DNA of 64,000 nucleotides, taken from positions 1-64,000 of the forward strand of contig JAKCWW010000460.1 in NCBI GenBank assembly GCA_026260175.1, read 5' to 3'. The DNA comes from Reticulitermes lucifugus (lineage: Eukaryota > Arthropoda > Insecta > Blattodea > Rhinotermitidae). How positions within the stretch are numbered: the stretch's first letter is position 1; the number at the start of each line of letters is the position of its first letter. This document shows positions 1 through 11,340 of the stretch, piece by piece. The notes under the pieces were generated by a model. It had not been told where the DNA came from. It saw nothing but the letters and a program-made list of their open reading frames with translations, and made no database searches. Made by a program: the position numbers and the translations under genes.

Positions 1-1513
1 GGTAGTATGAGTGATTTGGTTGGGAAAGTCGATAGGAAAGCAAAAAAGCCATGGATTACATAGGAAATGGTAAATGAAATGGATGAATGAAGGAAATAGA
101 AGAACGTAAACAATGAAGAAGGAAGAAACAACTACAGAAGACTGAAAAATGAATTGAAAAGAGCCACAGACAAGGCTAAGAAGGAATATCTTGAGAGCAT
201 ATGTGACGAGATCATAGAATTTCAAAGAATTGGACGTTATGATTTAATGTACATGAAGAAAAAAGGAACTAGGTTGGAAAGAAAACCGTGGGATTCAATA
301 CGTTGGCATTGAAGACCCTAAAGGGAATACAGTAGTAGGTAAGAGACAAGTACTGGAAATTTGGGAGAGTTATATTACAGAGCTCTACGATGGACCTAAT
401 CGACCAGAAAACCTAGAAGTCGAACCTGAAGAGTAAGTAAATGCAGACAAGGAATGCCCTTATATTTTGCAAAGTGAAGTGGGAAAAGCTATCAAGGAGA
501 TGAGAGATAAGAAGGCTACAGGAGATGGTGATGTACCTGGGGATGTACTCAAATTGTTGGGAGTAGGTGGTCTCAAACTGATGACACAACTGATCAACAA
601 CATATATGAAACTTGATAGTGGCCCAAGGATTTATTTCACTGAAGTTACAATGATTGCCTTAAAGAAGCCAAAGGCTGCAAAATTCAGTGACCATTGCAC
701 AATGAGTCTCATCGCACATACAGGAAAGATAATAATGAGGGTACTTAGGAGTCGGATTGAAAAGAAATTTGAGGACATACTTGGAGAAGATCATTTTAGT
801 GTTAGAAGAGGAAAAGGAATTAGGAATTCAATTGGGATGCTGAGGATAGTATCAGAACGAAGTTTGGACATAGACGAGGAATTGTGTGCGTGCTTTATAG
901 ACTGGCAGAAGGCATTTGACCATGTAAACTGGATCAAATTAATGCAGATTCCAAAGGGATCTGGTATCGACTGGTAAGAAAGAATGTTGATCAGCAAGCT
1001 GTACGTACTCGTAGATCAGAGCGTTAAAGTGCGACTGGACCAACGGCAGACGAGAAATGTGAAGATTGGAAGAGGAGTTAGACAAGGATACTGTTGTTAC
1101 CGATTCTATTCAATTAATACAGCGAATACCTTACCAAGGAAGCTCTTGAAGTGTTTGGAGACTTCAGAATGTAAGACAAGCAATTCACACTGTGAAATAT
1201 ACAGATGACCTTGTGCTGCTGGCTAAGGAAGGAACATTGCTGGAGGGCATGATTGTCAGACTAATTGAAAATGGAAGAGGGTATGGATTGAGAATGAATG
1301 TGGAAAAAACTAAGGTACTAAGAATCTCAAAGCAACCGTCCGCAGTACAGATTATGACAGATCAGAAACAACTGGAGAGTGTGGAATGTTTAAACTATTT
1401 GATAACTATGATTATTATTTATATAACTATGATTAGAAAATGATGCGAAAGGTGCTCATGAAATTAAATCCAGAACTGTCATGGCAAAAGCACCATTCAA
1501 CAACAACAATCAC
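1..1513 (+). pseudogene. Decayed non-LTR retrotransposon (LINE), linker plus reverse transcriptase region
   Basis: Conceptual translation in shifting frames gives the linker between endonuclease and reverse transcriptase (about 50-450) and then most of a reverse transcriptase domain (606-1440). Recognisable pieces are FIDWQKAFDHVNW at about 893-933 (catalytic block A, Asp in CFIDW), IGRGVRQGY at about 1066-1092, and YTDDLVLLAKE at 1198-1230, where the usual YADD catalytic box reads YTDD. Later blocks (NVEKTKVLRIS, VECLNYL) follow in order up to about 1410, and EIKSRTVMAKA continues to about 1490. Stops and frameshifts separate at least three reading frames, so it is dead. The 5' end lies outside the window; homology is lost near 1513, so the 3' end looks truncated. 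The element copies RNA into DNA at a target nick in related active copies. Clade was not assigned with certainty. Confidence 0.88.
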
Positions 1514-2690
1514 GGAAAACTCAATATCTCAGTTTTTTGTACATGCTGGGAGAATTTAAATAAATGGCACTATCGCTGGGGTGAGCAGCGTTGCCAGATT
1601 GCGCTCACACTCGATGGTTTCAATCATACACTTCGAAGTTACTATATCCACTGAACATTTTGAAAGCACAAAACAAATCGAATCAACCCTGGTTTTCCCT
1701 GACAATGTCATCCCTACAAAAATACCCCGTGTTCTCGTTCATATACAGAACGAAACTGAAGAAACTGTTAGCCATCCACTGTAGCCGAACATTCAGTTCA
1801 AGCCCCAGTCGCGCTTTCCCACCTCTATACGTGAGGAACGGGAAACATTTTGTTTTGTGCGCGAGACCAACCTCAGCCTTAGGAAGGACCCTCTGACCCT
1901 CCGACCTTCTAGCTTCATTCTACGATTGGGTGGAGAGACAGAACGCCACGACTGGCAACAGTCGTTTTAGAATTAAAGAAAACTGCGGATCCACGTTGTA
2001 ACCGGCACTAGTGAATGTACTGAGGGTGATTAAATGAAGGTGTGAACCTGAATCGAAAGTAATCTATCTCGTCGTTGTGGGTACTGGTGAGGCCGTAACG
2101 GACGGCGAAACCACAAAATATATTAGGCTGACCACACCAAATAAAATAAAGTATCACCAGCAGCATTACATAAAAGTCCCACTTCGTTCGGTGATAATCG
2201 TAGCAAAAACGTGTCCCGAGAATCTCCTCATCCAACAACTAGGGGGTGAGAAACGTAACAACCTAGATGATTGTTAGTCTTTGCAATAATGAGAAGCAAT
2301 GCGGTGTGGGTCAAGGTCGATTTCCTGTCCCTCTACTGTTACCCTCGCTTCTCGTATTATATTTACTTCTTATGGGCGAAACTAGGAGTCGTATTTATGA
2401 CCACGTGACAAGTCCTCGGGGAAGTTGGTACTGGACTCTCAGTATTAACAATCAGGGTGTACACACACTGATAAACATATGCCGATCTATATATAGGCCA
2501 CAAATAACACAAGTAGGACTACCCATTAAGCAAACAAGCAGAATTTCCAATGGATTCCATTCTCACATCGACCAGCTGGGATTTATTTTATTCCACTAAC
2601 TGCATGTGACTCCGTATCTTCATTCGTTTCATCAACGAATCACGGAAATGACAACTCAGTGCCACTTTTAAAGTAATAAGGACTTGCAGA
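1514..2690. other. No recognisable gene or repeat
   Basis: Only short chance ORFs in several frames, with no splice-bounded exon and no transposon motif seen. A somewhat GC-richer patch lies at about 1780-1960 without an assignable reading frame. Confidence 0.5.
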
Positions 2691-2693
2691 TAA

Positions 2694-2845
2694 GATCTAT
2701 TCCAACGCATTGCACACTTTATACCATATAAAATTTACTCCAACATCTTTCGGCTAACATATGTAGCCATCTTCAGGGAGGCTACATGTTAGCCGAAACA
2801 TGTTCGAGTAACTCGCAGCCCATAAAGTGTGTAACAAGTCGGAAT
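2694..2845. repeat. Foldback element with two head-to-head hammerhead-like hairpins
   Basis: The left arm, read on the minus strand, holds CTGAAGA, a T, stem GGCTA/TAGCC and GAAAGATGTT. The right arm, read on the plus strand from about 2779, repeats GGCTACATGTTAGCCGAAAC and continues ATGTT, but lacks its own CTGAAGA. The outer parts are also inverted copies (GCACACTTTATA on the left, CATAAAGTGTG on the right). No protein. The arrangement looks like a small palindromic nonautonomous element. Confidence 0.6.
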
Positions 2846-3149
2846 AAAACTTATCTGTATATTACTCATTGCACGGCAGATGTATATTATTAAGCAAATG
2901 GGAATATTTTTTGCAGTAATTAATCGAAATCACACCATCCACTGTTTTTGCTCTGTGAAGGACAGACTCTATCCTTCTATTTGTCTTCCTAGAAAAAGGA
3001 AACATTTAGGAGTAAATTTTTTTTTTAACATTTTTCCTTTATTTCCTTGTAAATACACATTTCTATACTGCGGCAGGAACTCTTTATCAATAGTAGAGTA
3101 GCCTTATGAGATTTTACGCCATGTAATTTTGTAGCGCCCTTACGGAAGA

Positions 3150-3300
3150 ACCCGCTCCCTCCATCTTCAGGGTGTGACACTTCACACTTCTGCTACGCTG
3201 AACGTTGCTAACTATCTGCTAAACTACACGGCGTCACATCTCAGATGACCGTAATCTGAATACTCACCGCCGTGAGAATCTCAAACCTCACGCGTTTATA
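3150..3300 (+). repeat. Dispersed repeat piece ending in the CACGGCGTCACATCTCAG tail
   Basis: The segment CTGAACGTTGCTAACTATC followed by ACACGGCGTCACATCTCAGA matches the tail seen after the hairpins at 56.6 kb and, more loosely, 8.7, 50.8 and 59.6 kb. It is followed at 3260-3297 by ACTCACCGCCGTGAGAATC and CAAACCTCACGC, which recurs in diverged form at 19875-19910 and 28835-28855. An inverted copy of the CTGAAGATGG motif lies at about 3160-3172. Confidence 0.5.
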
Positions 3301-3317
3301 TATTTCTGCGAATTTCC

Positions 3318-3480
3318 AGCGAGGTGGCTCAGTGGGTAAGTAACATATCTGACTTGTATTAGGGACGTACCTCGATCAGGATACCGACTATCCTATGGTT
3401 TATCGTAGTTCTCCTCAGATTCTCCAGTCAAATGCCGGGTTAATACTTGAAATTAAATCACAACCACATCCGTCCACATC
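3318..3480 (+). repeat. tRNA-derived SINE (family 4)
   Basis: GTGGCTCAGTGG at about 3330 is a near-perfect RNA polymerase III A box, and CCTCGATCAGG about 50 bases on is a weak B box. The body continues through AATGCCGGGTTAATAC. It is tRNA-like only in its head and cannot fold as a full tRNA. The 3' end is approximate and no target duplication was seen. Confidence 0.55.
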
Positions 3481-3639
3481 CCTTCCAATTCCCACGGGTC
3501 TTAATATCACGAGCCGAACTACATGAAGCAGAGTTCCTGGAAACCGAATGCCCATTTCCGTGCTCACAACAGCCCGCTACTGGTTTCTACCCTGAGCCAG
3601 ATGAATCCAGTCCACGCCTTCCCATCCTCTAACATTATC

Positions 3640-3915
3640 CTCTCATCTGCGCTTAGATCTTCCATACGGTCTCTTTCCTTTTGTTTATCCTATCTGTACA
3701 CTTTCCCATGGATGATGCATGCCCCATCAATCTCATCCTCCTTGATTTGATTACTCTAATTGTATATGGCAAGCAGTGAAAATCACGAAGCTCCTCATTA
3801 TTTAGTCTTCTCAGGCCCCCTGTTACTTTCTCCCTCACGCGTGAAAACATTTCCCTGTTCTCCAACACCCTCAGTATATATTCTTCCCTCACCGTGACAG
3901 CTAGGTTTCGCATCC
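3640..3915 (-). pseudogene. LINE 3' tail, C-terminal coding remnant
   Basis: The minus strand encodes VLENREMFSRVREKVTGG, then LRRLNNEELRDFHCLPYTIRV and IKSRRMRLMGHASSMG. This is the C-terminal segment of a non-LTR retrotransposon polyprotein that is very common in insect genomes. Five other pieces of the same tail lie in this window (37.9, 53.8, 56.8, 59.2 and 62.7 kb), as expected for 5'-truncated insertions. The reverse transcriptase part is absent here. Confidence 0.7.
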
Positions 3916-3929
3916 ATATAAAACAAAAG

Positions 3930-4660
3930 GCCCAATAATAGTTGTATGTTAATCTTTCAGTCTCATGCCGTAAGTATATCTTTACTTCTACAACATGGAT
4001 TAGAGTAACGATGTCTCAATTTATTTATAAATTATTAAGTCACATATTTACTCAGACATATCACCTCGGCATTCCCTTATATAAACGAGGCTTAACAATC
4101 TTCCACTAATGATACCGAACCAATTCAGAAGTCAAGACCCGCAGTCCACGTTCTAATTTTAGTGCATTAGACTTCTTACACGTTAACACAGATCTAACAG
4201 CACGCGTCCCTACGATCGACAAAGCCAGTGCTTCCGGAAAGGAGTATAAATAAAATAGAGCCATCCGCTTTCCTACCAATTACTACAGTAGGTTCTCCCA
4301 CCCCTCTTTTGCTGCCTTAAAGTTGAAAGTACAGTCAGTGACGAAACGTTGTAAGTTCTACCATTCGTGGCACGCTACTATGTGCAAATAAAGGAAATGG
4401 ATGAGCTCCACTCACCACGTTTAGTAAGCGTTTTCATATAGGGTCTATAATATACATACATACACACACATCACTGTTATCAAACAGCACGTGAGTCGAG
4501 CCATGCCAACCACACTGGCCAATTTGATACCGATAAAATTACTGCCTTGCAGGATGTGACGCCGCGTGGTTTCGTATATAAGCAACTTGACTTAAGCACC
4601 ACGATATGAAGACACATTGTAGTATTAATGTACAGCTCCAAGATTTCTTAACATCAGTAC
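3930..4660. other. No recognisable gene
   Basis: AT-rich sequence with only chance ORFs. GATGTGACGCCGCGTGG at about 4555-4571 matches the dispersed GTGACGCCG repeat tail found elsewhere in the window. Confidence 0.45.
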
Positions 4661-4674
4661 TATAAGTGAGTCGT

Positions 4675-4974
4675 GGCCGTGCCATGGCTCAGGCGGTTAG
4701 TCGCCGGCCTCCCACCGCGGAGGCCCGGGTTCCATCCCGGGTCAGTCCATGTGGCATTTGTGGTGGACAAAGTGGCACTGGGACAGGTTTTTGCCCGAGT
4801 ACTTCGGTTTCCCCCTGTCAGTTTCATCCCACCAGTGTTCCATTACTTGAAAAAATGCAAGAAAAAGTGACCATCTTTTCTTTCTCTTCATCTTCATCAC
4901 AAGGGTTGTACAATAAGCCTTAAGGCTGCGGTGCGTCCGTAGCATCTGCTGCGGGGCCCTTCTTTAAAAACAAA
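4675..4974 (+). repeat. tRNA-derived SINE (family 1), complete, with 11-bp target duplication
   Basis: The head reads GGCCGTGCCATGGCTCAGGC, with the A box TGGCTCAGGCGG; GGGTTCCATCCCGG is the B box. The body ends GCGGGGCCCTTC followed by an A-rich tail. The 11 bases AAGTGAGTCGT occur immediately before (4664-4674) and after (4975-4985), a perfect target-site duplication that fixes both ends and shows retroposition. Three more copies lie at 14.5, 28.0 and 47.5 kb, all on the minus strand. The longest apparent ORF here is a by-product of the repeat, not a gene. Confidence 0.92.
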
Positions 4975-4986
4975 AAGTGAGTCGTC

Positions 4987-5440
4987 AGCTTTACATTCCA
5001 TCCGGTTCACGCGCAGGGAAATAATCCTCGATACGCTCATCTGTGTCTTCAGCGCTCATCCTTGGTTTCTAATTCTAGATGGTCTCTAAGTCATCATTAG
5101 TTGTATTGTGGAGAAGGGCATCCGAAGTCTGTCAACGTGGCAAATCCATTTGTTTCTGTTGGTCTGTGGTCTTCCAAATATATTCTAGTGGCTCCATTTA
5201 TCATTTTCCCACAAATACTGCTCTGCCCGACTCACAAATATCATATCCATTTGGACTTATCTTCCGCTAATTATCCATGTTTTGCCTAGGCCTAAAAGAG
5301 GATGGCTGGCATATCAAACGCGTTACATTTCTATTAGTGTATTTTTCTGAATACTTCAAATAAGTTTGTGTTTAAGTTAGAAGTTTTTAACACATTTTTA
5401 TGTTTTTGTCTGACTTCCTTTTATATTTGATACTGAAATT
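4987..5440. other. No recognisable gene
   Basis: Short overlapping ORFs only. No family motif or splice-bounded exon seen. Confidence 0.4.
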
Positions 5441-5444
5441 CTTT

Positions 5445-5464
5445 AAATATATATATATATATAT
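5445..5464. repeat. (AT)n microsatellite
   Basis: About ten AT units in an AT-rich stretch. Confidence 0.95.
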
Positions 5465-5607
5465 GTTTTATCTCATTTTAACTTCATTTTTAACTTTAAC
5501 TTTCAGTGGACCCACAAATAGCAACTGAAAAAAACCTACATTTTACGTCTTGAACTTTTAATATGTACCATCACTTGTTTTGTGATTTTGTGTAACTCAC
5601 GATACGG

Positions 5608-5652
5608 GTCCCTGATGATGGTTCCATAATAGGGAACCGAAAGATGTTGGAC
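5608..5652 (+). ncRNA. Hammerhead-ribozyme-like hairpin (decayed)
   Basis: CTGATGA at 5612-5618 is followed by one T, a perfect 6-bp stem GGTTCC/GGAACC and GAAA at 5639-5642. A 4-bp outer stem GTCC/GGAC closes the structure. The third helix is spoiled because the base after GAAA is G rather than C. Structure was read by eye; activity is inference. Confidence 0.45.
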
Positions 5653-5745
5653 TGATTTTATTGTATAAAGAGGTTATATTGTATAATAAATAAGAAGTGT
5701 GCATTTTGTTGGTTTAAGAAAACTGCAACAATACTTGACTGCATT

Positions 5746-5795
5746 GCCCCTAGCGGACCAAGGCCTCATGGCTGCACGATCACAACTTGACTGCT
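5746..5795 (-). repeat. Fragment of SINE family 2
   Basis: GCCCCTAGCGGACCAAGGCC followed by TCATGGCTGCACGATCACA matches the 3' part of the family-2 SINEs at 25.1, 28.9 and 45.3 kb. The tRNA-like head is missing. Confidence 0.5.
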
Positions 5796-5799
5796 TTAC

Positions 5800-6550
5800 T
5801 AGTGCAAAACTCGTTGAAATGTGAACAGGAAATTTAGGTAATTCAGTCTCTATCTACAGTTTCCACGGAAACCCCTTCGACTGAACCGTTCTCACACGAT
5901 ACAGCCAGAGACGGACACTATTAAATCAAAGTTTCACTGGGTATTCACGCCATGGTTCCGAAAAGTTCTAAAGAGCCAGCATATATGTTATCGGCAAATC
6001 ATGACACTGCAATGCCGACCAAAACATAGTTACCTTGATTTTACTATATCTGGCACAGCACATCCCATAATCATCCTAAATTATTGCCAAAACTTCGAAG
6101 CGCCTACTATGTTTTGACAAGTTATCTCTGCCATCGACAGAGAGGCACGCAGACATATTTTATAAGAGGGGTGGCCAGTTAGACGAGATTCGGAAGCTGA
6201 AGTTTAGGAAGCAAGTTAGGCAAGAGCCATGCAATGATAAATTAAATAAAACATTTTTGACCTGTTTTATAGTTTCTCATCTCTGCTCATCCACCTACAA
6301 TACCTTAGTCTAGACGATCTTTTAAAACGCCGTTCACGTTCAGCCTCGTGTGCATGTGAACTACCCGATATTATTTTTACAGGCAACTTGCGCGAGCCGC
6401 GCTATGGTGTCCATTCTTATTACTCGTACACAGGTTTTGCTGCCGTTCACAGTTTCATTTCCAACTGAACCTCGTTCTCTGAAGCCCACAATTTTCTGCA
6501 AGCTGTCATTCAGTACTAACCCCCCCCTCCCCCTCCAGGTACCGGGACAG
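5800..6550. other. No recognisable gene
   Basis: No coding or repeat signal that I can name. Several short ORFs at 6350-6570 have no family resemblance. Confidence 0.4.
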
Positions 6551-6760
6551 CTCAGCCAGTATAGCAAAAGACGATACGGGCTAAATGAGCAAAGAATCGG
6601 GGTTAGCTTCTCGAGGGGGCAGAGATTCTTTCTTCTCGAAGTTCAGACCGGCCTCTACCCAACGGGAACCACGGTCTCTTCCCCTGGTACCGGTCGGCGT
6701 GTGAAGCAAACCACTTACACTACCTCCACTCGCCATATGTCTTCATGGTATGGCGTTTAA
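6551..6760 (+). repeat. SINE family 3 copy
   Basis: GATACGGGCTAAATGAGC, then GTTCAGACCGGCCTCTACCC and CCACTCGCCATATGTCTTC, align with the better copies at 35046-35290 and 53372-53660. The internal order (tRNA-like head, CAGACCGGC block, CGCCATATGTCTT tail) is preserved. The ORFs over it are artefacts. Confidence 0.65.
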
Positions 6761-6972
6761 TTAACCACGCGTACTTTACCTATACAGAATTTAGTTTCTG
6801 AGTTAACATGAATTTCAGTGTTTGAAACAGTGAGTGCAGCCTGAAGGTCTGACACAATGAAAGTGAAATATCAGTCACGTGGAGTCATCAGTTCAAAAAA
6901 GTCTTTTGAGAAAAATCACTCTATCCCTCTCTCAACTCTCGCCGATAAAAGAACTTAATATAAACAGACTTA

Positions 6973-6992
6973 AACACACACACACACACACA
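6973..6992. repeat. (CA)n microsatellite
   Basis: About ten CA units. Confidence 0.95.
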
Positions 6993-7539
6993 GCAAAACC
7001 TGCTGATATTGAAATAACAAAGGGCTTACTTTTTTCCCCGTACGATGGGTTTACTTGCTTTCAGACAAGAACGTTAAGCTGTATACTCTCTAAAATATTT
7101 TGTATTTATGACCCACACAGCACGCTACAAATTCATACCTATTCTATCTACTCAGCGGTACACATTTTCAGTTTGCTTTCCTTCCTTATTCCCATTTTCC
7201 TTTGTCAGAGGATTCTGCGTACCCCTGTCGACGGTCGGGCTTAATAATTTCCAGTTTATGACAGAAATGTTCAATCTCAGACACATTCTCGGAAGTACAG
7301 CCAAAACAAAGTTATATGGACACAAAACAATGAATGCTCAAAGCAAATTATTTTCCGTTAAAGTCTGTTTTTTCTTTGCTTCCGGGCCAAACAACTTCAG
7401 TTAACGAGAGATAATTATGTATTAAAGTTGCACTATACATTTCTCCGGGACACGGCCATTTTCCTACACACAGTTTTTCGTATAATGCGAGTTCCGTTTT
7501 ATACAGACCTTATATGTGCATGTAGTAAAATTCTGGTTC

Positions 7540-8075
7540 CATTTTCAGACCTGTCCTCATATCTGTTTGTTACAGCGAACACAAAACAGGCAATGTACGT
7601 ACAACGTATCACTACGACGCGTTCCCATAACCATTGTTGCCGTGGAAAAATAAGTATTACATATTATGAGTATGTGTCTGCATTCTTGCCTTAGTTATCC
7701 GGCATGCAAAGCACATGCACCGTATTACAGTGTCAGCTGTGGCCTGTCTGGCTCTACCATATTTTTCCACATCTCATAAGTGGCGATATTTTCGTAAAAA
7801 AATTATTGAATGTGTTCTGATTTTCACTACAGCTTTTGTCTGAAACATTTCTCTCTAATAAGAATTCAGAGAGCTATTATCATGCAAAGTACCCATTATT
7901 CTTGTCACATTTTAATCTAACTAGAATTTTCTTGACGAAATTTAGAAAAATTCCCAAATATCAAATATCATGAAAATCCGTCGAGTGGGAGCCAAGGTGT
8001 TCCATGCGGACGGACGGACGGATGGAGAGGCAGGCATGGCGAAGCTAATAGTCGCTTTCCGCAATTTTTCGAACG
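7540..8075 (-). repeat. Dispersed repeat R, copy 1 (inverted relative to copy 2)
   Basis: Read on the minus strand it gives, in order, GCGGAAAGCGACTATTAGC, GTCCGCATGGAACACC, CGACGGATTTTCATG, AAAATGTGACAAGAATAATG, GGGTACTTTGCATG and CAACAATGGTTATGGGAACG. All of these recur in the same order on the plus strand at about 9085-9560. It includes the GGAC short tandem at about 8009-8022. No coding capacity was seen; the superfamily is unknown. Confidence 0.7.
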
Positions 8076-8119
8076 CACCTAAAAACACTTCGCGCCACTT
8101 GACTGGTGTTATTACTATC

Positions 8120-8635
8120 AACCAATGATCAGGAACTGCACCATGCAGTGGATACAACATGCCAACACTCAAAACTATGAAGGCAACATACCAATTAATG
8201 TTGTTCATCAACAGCGACCTCCCGTTTGTATGGGCGTAGAATCTTCCCAGCGGATTAAGAAATCAAACGAAAAACATTACAAACTGTTGCTTGAGTGCAG
8301 CAGGCTATGCGCCACTGGTATTACCAGCCTACTACGGAATATACTACCACGAAGATAGCCAGCGTCTCCTGACTCGATGGGATGTATACCACTGTCCGCG
8401 GGGACTTCACGTGACTGGGCCAGAGCTATCTCCGGCACTGACACTCATGCTAATATGCTGCACCTGGTCCGTACCTTGGTCAATGTTTGATCTCGATATT
8501 TCTCGAACACAATCCCCTCTCTCACCCTAGTTTTACCCTATTGGCTGTCATCACGCCTACTAATTGCTACCCCGCACGTACTTTCCAGAATCTGCGTTAC
8601 AGGTTGCTGGCTTTCTTTCTTTCCTACTCGGACCC
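8120..8635. other. No recognisable gene
   Basis: Overlapping short ORFs in three frames without family resemblance. Confidence 0.4.
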
Positions 8636-8735
8636 TTTGACCCGTGAAGATGGGAACGATATGTTGTCACGAAACGTCGGTAAATTACCACACGACGCCG
8701 CATAATAACCCAGAAGAGCGCAGATCTCACAATCG
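8636..8735 (+). repeat. Hammerhead-like hairpin repeat, ACGT subfamily (decayed)
   Basis: GTGAAGATGGGAAC, then ACGAAACGTCGGTAAATTACC, then GACGCCGCATAATAACCCAG and AAGAGC. The GAAACGTCGGT block and the CCCAGAAGA end are shared with copies at 50.8, 51.7, 56.6, 58.2 and 59.6 kb. Stem II is poor here. Confidence 0.5.
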
Positions 8736-9084
8736 CTAGTGATCGTATGGTTCCAATTTGACTGTCTTCCAAAGCAGAAAATAATACCATTGCCGGGAAC
8801 TCTTAAACCTTTCTATGCCTAAAATTCAAAACTAATAAAAAAATTAAGAGACTTCATTATAAACCCTGACAAAATAACCACACGGTAGATGTTTGGTTTT
8901 TCTTCGTAACCGTCCTGCCTTCAACAGTGTACGTGTGTTCCACCGGCCCACAAGTTTCCATATCCCATCACGATACATATGTGTATGAAGTTCGGCCTTA
9001 AGCAAGTCTAGCGTCGCTTGCACCATTACTGATACGTCCACTCCTTACAGATGCATTTTCATCACCAGTGACACTTCCGTTATT

Positions 9085-9560
9085 AGGCGTGTTCCCAACA
9101 TTGCGAAAAGCGACTACTAGTTTCGTCATGTCTGTCCGTCCGCATGGAACAACTCCGCTCCTACAGGACGGATTTTAATGAAATTTGATATTTGAAGATT
9201 GTTCGACAATTTGTAGAAAAAATTAAAGTTTCATTAAAATCTGACAAGAATAACGGGTACTTTACGTGAAGACGTCTCTCTGGATTCTTAGAATAAGACA
9301 TGCTTTAGACAAAAGTTGAATAGAAAATGAAAACACATTTTATCTACAATAAATATATTCCGAAAATCGTGCTGTTTATGAGATAATGTGAAAAAACACA
9401 AAACACGCTTCTGTTTCCACTGCAACAATGGTTACGCAAACGCGCCACACTTACGTTATACGTACGTTGCCTTATCTTGTTTTCTACATGCTACGCATTC
9501 TGTTCCTGATCCTCAACACGATTTCCGTTAACGAAAGGTAATTTTATACAAACTTTTAAC
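9085..9560 (+). repeat. Dispersed repeat R, copy 2
   Basis: GCGAAAAGCGACTACTAG, GTCCGCATGGAACAACTCC, ACGGATTTTAATGAAATTTG, AAAATCTGACAAGAATAACG, GGGTACTTTACGTG and CAACAATGGTTACGC parallel copy 1 in reverse orientation about 1 kb away. A third, more diverged copy lies at about 29655-29830. Confidence 0.7.
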
Positions 9561-10370
9561 ACACCTTAACAATGTTCGTCCCTCCCTATTTAAATATGTA
9601 CTTCGAACTATTTGTACAACTTGCTGTTCTAGATTATACGGTTTTCGACATATTCAAACGTCATTCTCCTGTAAATGTCGTCAGCTTTTAAACGCTAAGA
9701 CCACAAAAATTGAATCATAGGTGTTTTTCTTCTGGTGCGTTATATCAGTGTAGAATCCATACTAAACATGCTACAGCATACTCAGTACTAGAATGCAAAT
9801 AAAAGTACTGTCTGAGAATGGGGACTCATTTACATCAGGCATGATTTCACTACCGTCAGCATCACTTTTGAGGTAAATTAAATTGCCTCGCCTTTTTCTA
9901 CTTTCCACCGTAAATTGCATTCGTACAATCCAGTGTTTCCTACACGTCTGTATGGTGCTGGTATGTTTAACACTACCGACTAAACGTAGGTTCACGACTG
10001 GGTTACTGGAAGTGTTACAATTAAAACACACATCAGCTGTGCACAAATTACTCCTACAGGTACAGTTCAGTTAACATTCAGGACACACACCACGTACGCT
10101 TAATACCGCCAACTTGAGGTTATATTTTAATTACTGTGCCGACAAGTTCATTCTGACTTTCATTTAGCTCAATGTATTAGGCCTATTTAACATAAAGAGT
10201 GAGTAGGGCCTACCAAATACCCACGAAAAATCGTAACTCGGTTACATTACAAAAGTGACCTCTAAGCCAGTAACAATAAGGGAGACACGAAAGTTCGAAG
10301 CGGCCTGTATGTTCCCTGAGCGGGAACACACAGTGATACACAACAGCTGACTGTGTCTTCAGTAATTATG
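9561..10370. other. No recognisable gene
   Basis: AT-rich sequence with chance ORFs at 9771-10074 in both strands; neither resembles a known family. Confidence 0.4.
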
Positions 10371-10377
10371 AACTAGT

Positions 10378-10636
10378 GCCGATCCCGGTGGTCGTGCGGT
10401 CTAATGTGTACGTCTTCAACCGCTTGATTACTGGGAGCGCCGGGTTCAAATCCTCCCGCTGAGGACAAGAATGTTCGTCTCGTGTGTTTGTTGTGTGTTG
10501 TGTAGATAGCGGCCTCTGCAACAAGCTGATCTATCACTCGTTCAGAGGAGTCCTACCGGGTGTGTGGCTGTGTGTGATCTACAAACCTCAACAATGGGGC
10601 AGCCTAGTCCCGAGTTGGGCTGTAGCACCACAAAAA
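10378..10636 (+). repeat. tRNA-derived SINE (family 2), 7-bp target duplication
   Basis: The head GCCGATCCCGGTGGTCGTGC and the B box CCGGGTTCAAATCCTCCCG are pol III promoter-like. The body includes ACTCGTTCAGAGGAGTCCTA and ends GGGCTGTAGCACCAC plus an A-rich tail. AACTAGT flanks both sides (10371-10377 and 10637-10643). It is the plus-strand counterpart of the copies at 25.1, 28.9 and 45.3 kb. Confidence 0.82.
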
Positions 10637-10644
10637 AACTAGTT

Positions 10645-11338
10645 TACTCATGGCTGCTTCGTATCGCCTAAGTCCAGATCAAATCTTGGCCCTGGGATTC
10701 CTTATCCTGACAGGTTCTTCGTGATTTTCTTCACTCCTCCAGGTAAGTGAGGCTTCGACCACTTCCGTCACCTAAGCTCCAATTCATTATTCACAGTACC
10801 ATTCGACGCTGCATGTATCTCCCAACGATCTACACGCCCCATTTCTCGTCCATCCCATGTTCCTTGACTGTATCAAGCTATTAATGTTTACACACTGTGC
10901 AGCTTCTTACTGTTCAATGTATTCCAGTCCCACATTCCTTCCTCTCTCTTAGTTCCAAAAACATCATCCAGAGCTCTGTAGTCAGTTACCATCAATCTAT
11001 GTTCTTTCCTTAGGGCGAGAGACGGAGTATCATTCGCCTAAAACAAGTAAAAGTACAGTTTTGCTCGCGTTATATTAATCTTTCGTTTACAGACAGAAGA
11101 CGGGAAGAAAAACTGTGAATTGAATGGTAGTAAGCACTCAACCAATTTAATCCGATCTTAATTCTTTGCAATTGTAATTCTTATTAGTGTTGTTTCCAAG
11201 TACCAAAACATTTCCCAAAATTCATTAGCTACCTTTGCGTTATGAAAATATGTTGATCTACAATACCATAAACAATTAACGTATTTATATAATAAAGTCG
11301 AATATACCCGTAAGTTATAATCATGACAGCGAAGAGAA
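10645..11338. other. No recognisable gene
   Basis: No coding or repeat motif that I can name. Confidence 0.4.
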
Positions 11339-11340
11339 TA

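Noticed and set aside
4666-4923. ORFs over the tRNA-like head at 4.7 kb as a possible gene
   Set aside because: The same ORF appears in all family-1 SINE copies and lies between target duplications, so it is repeat sequence.
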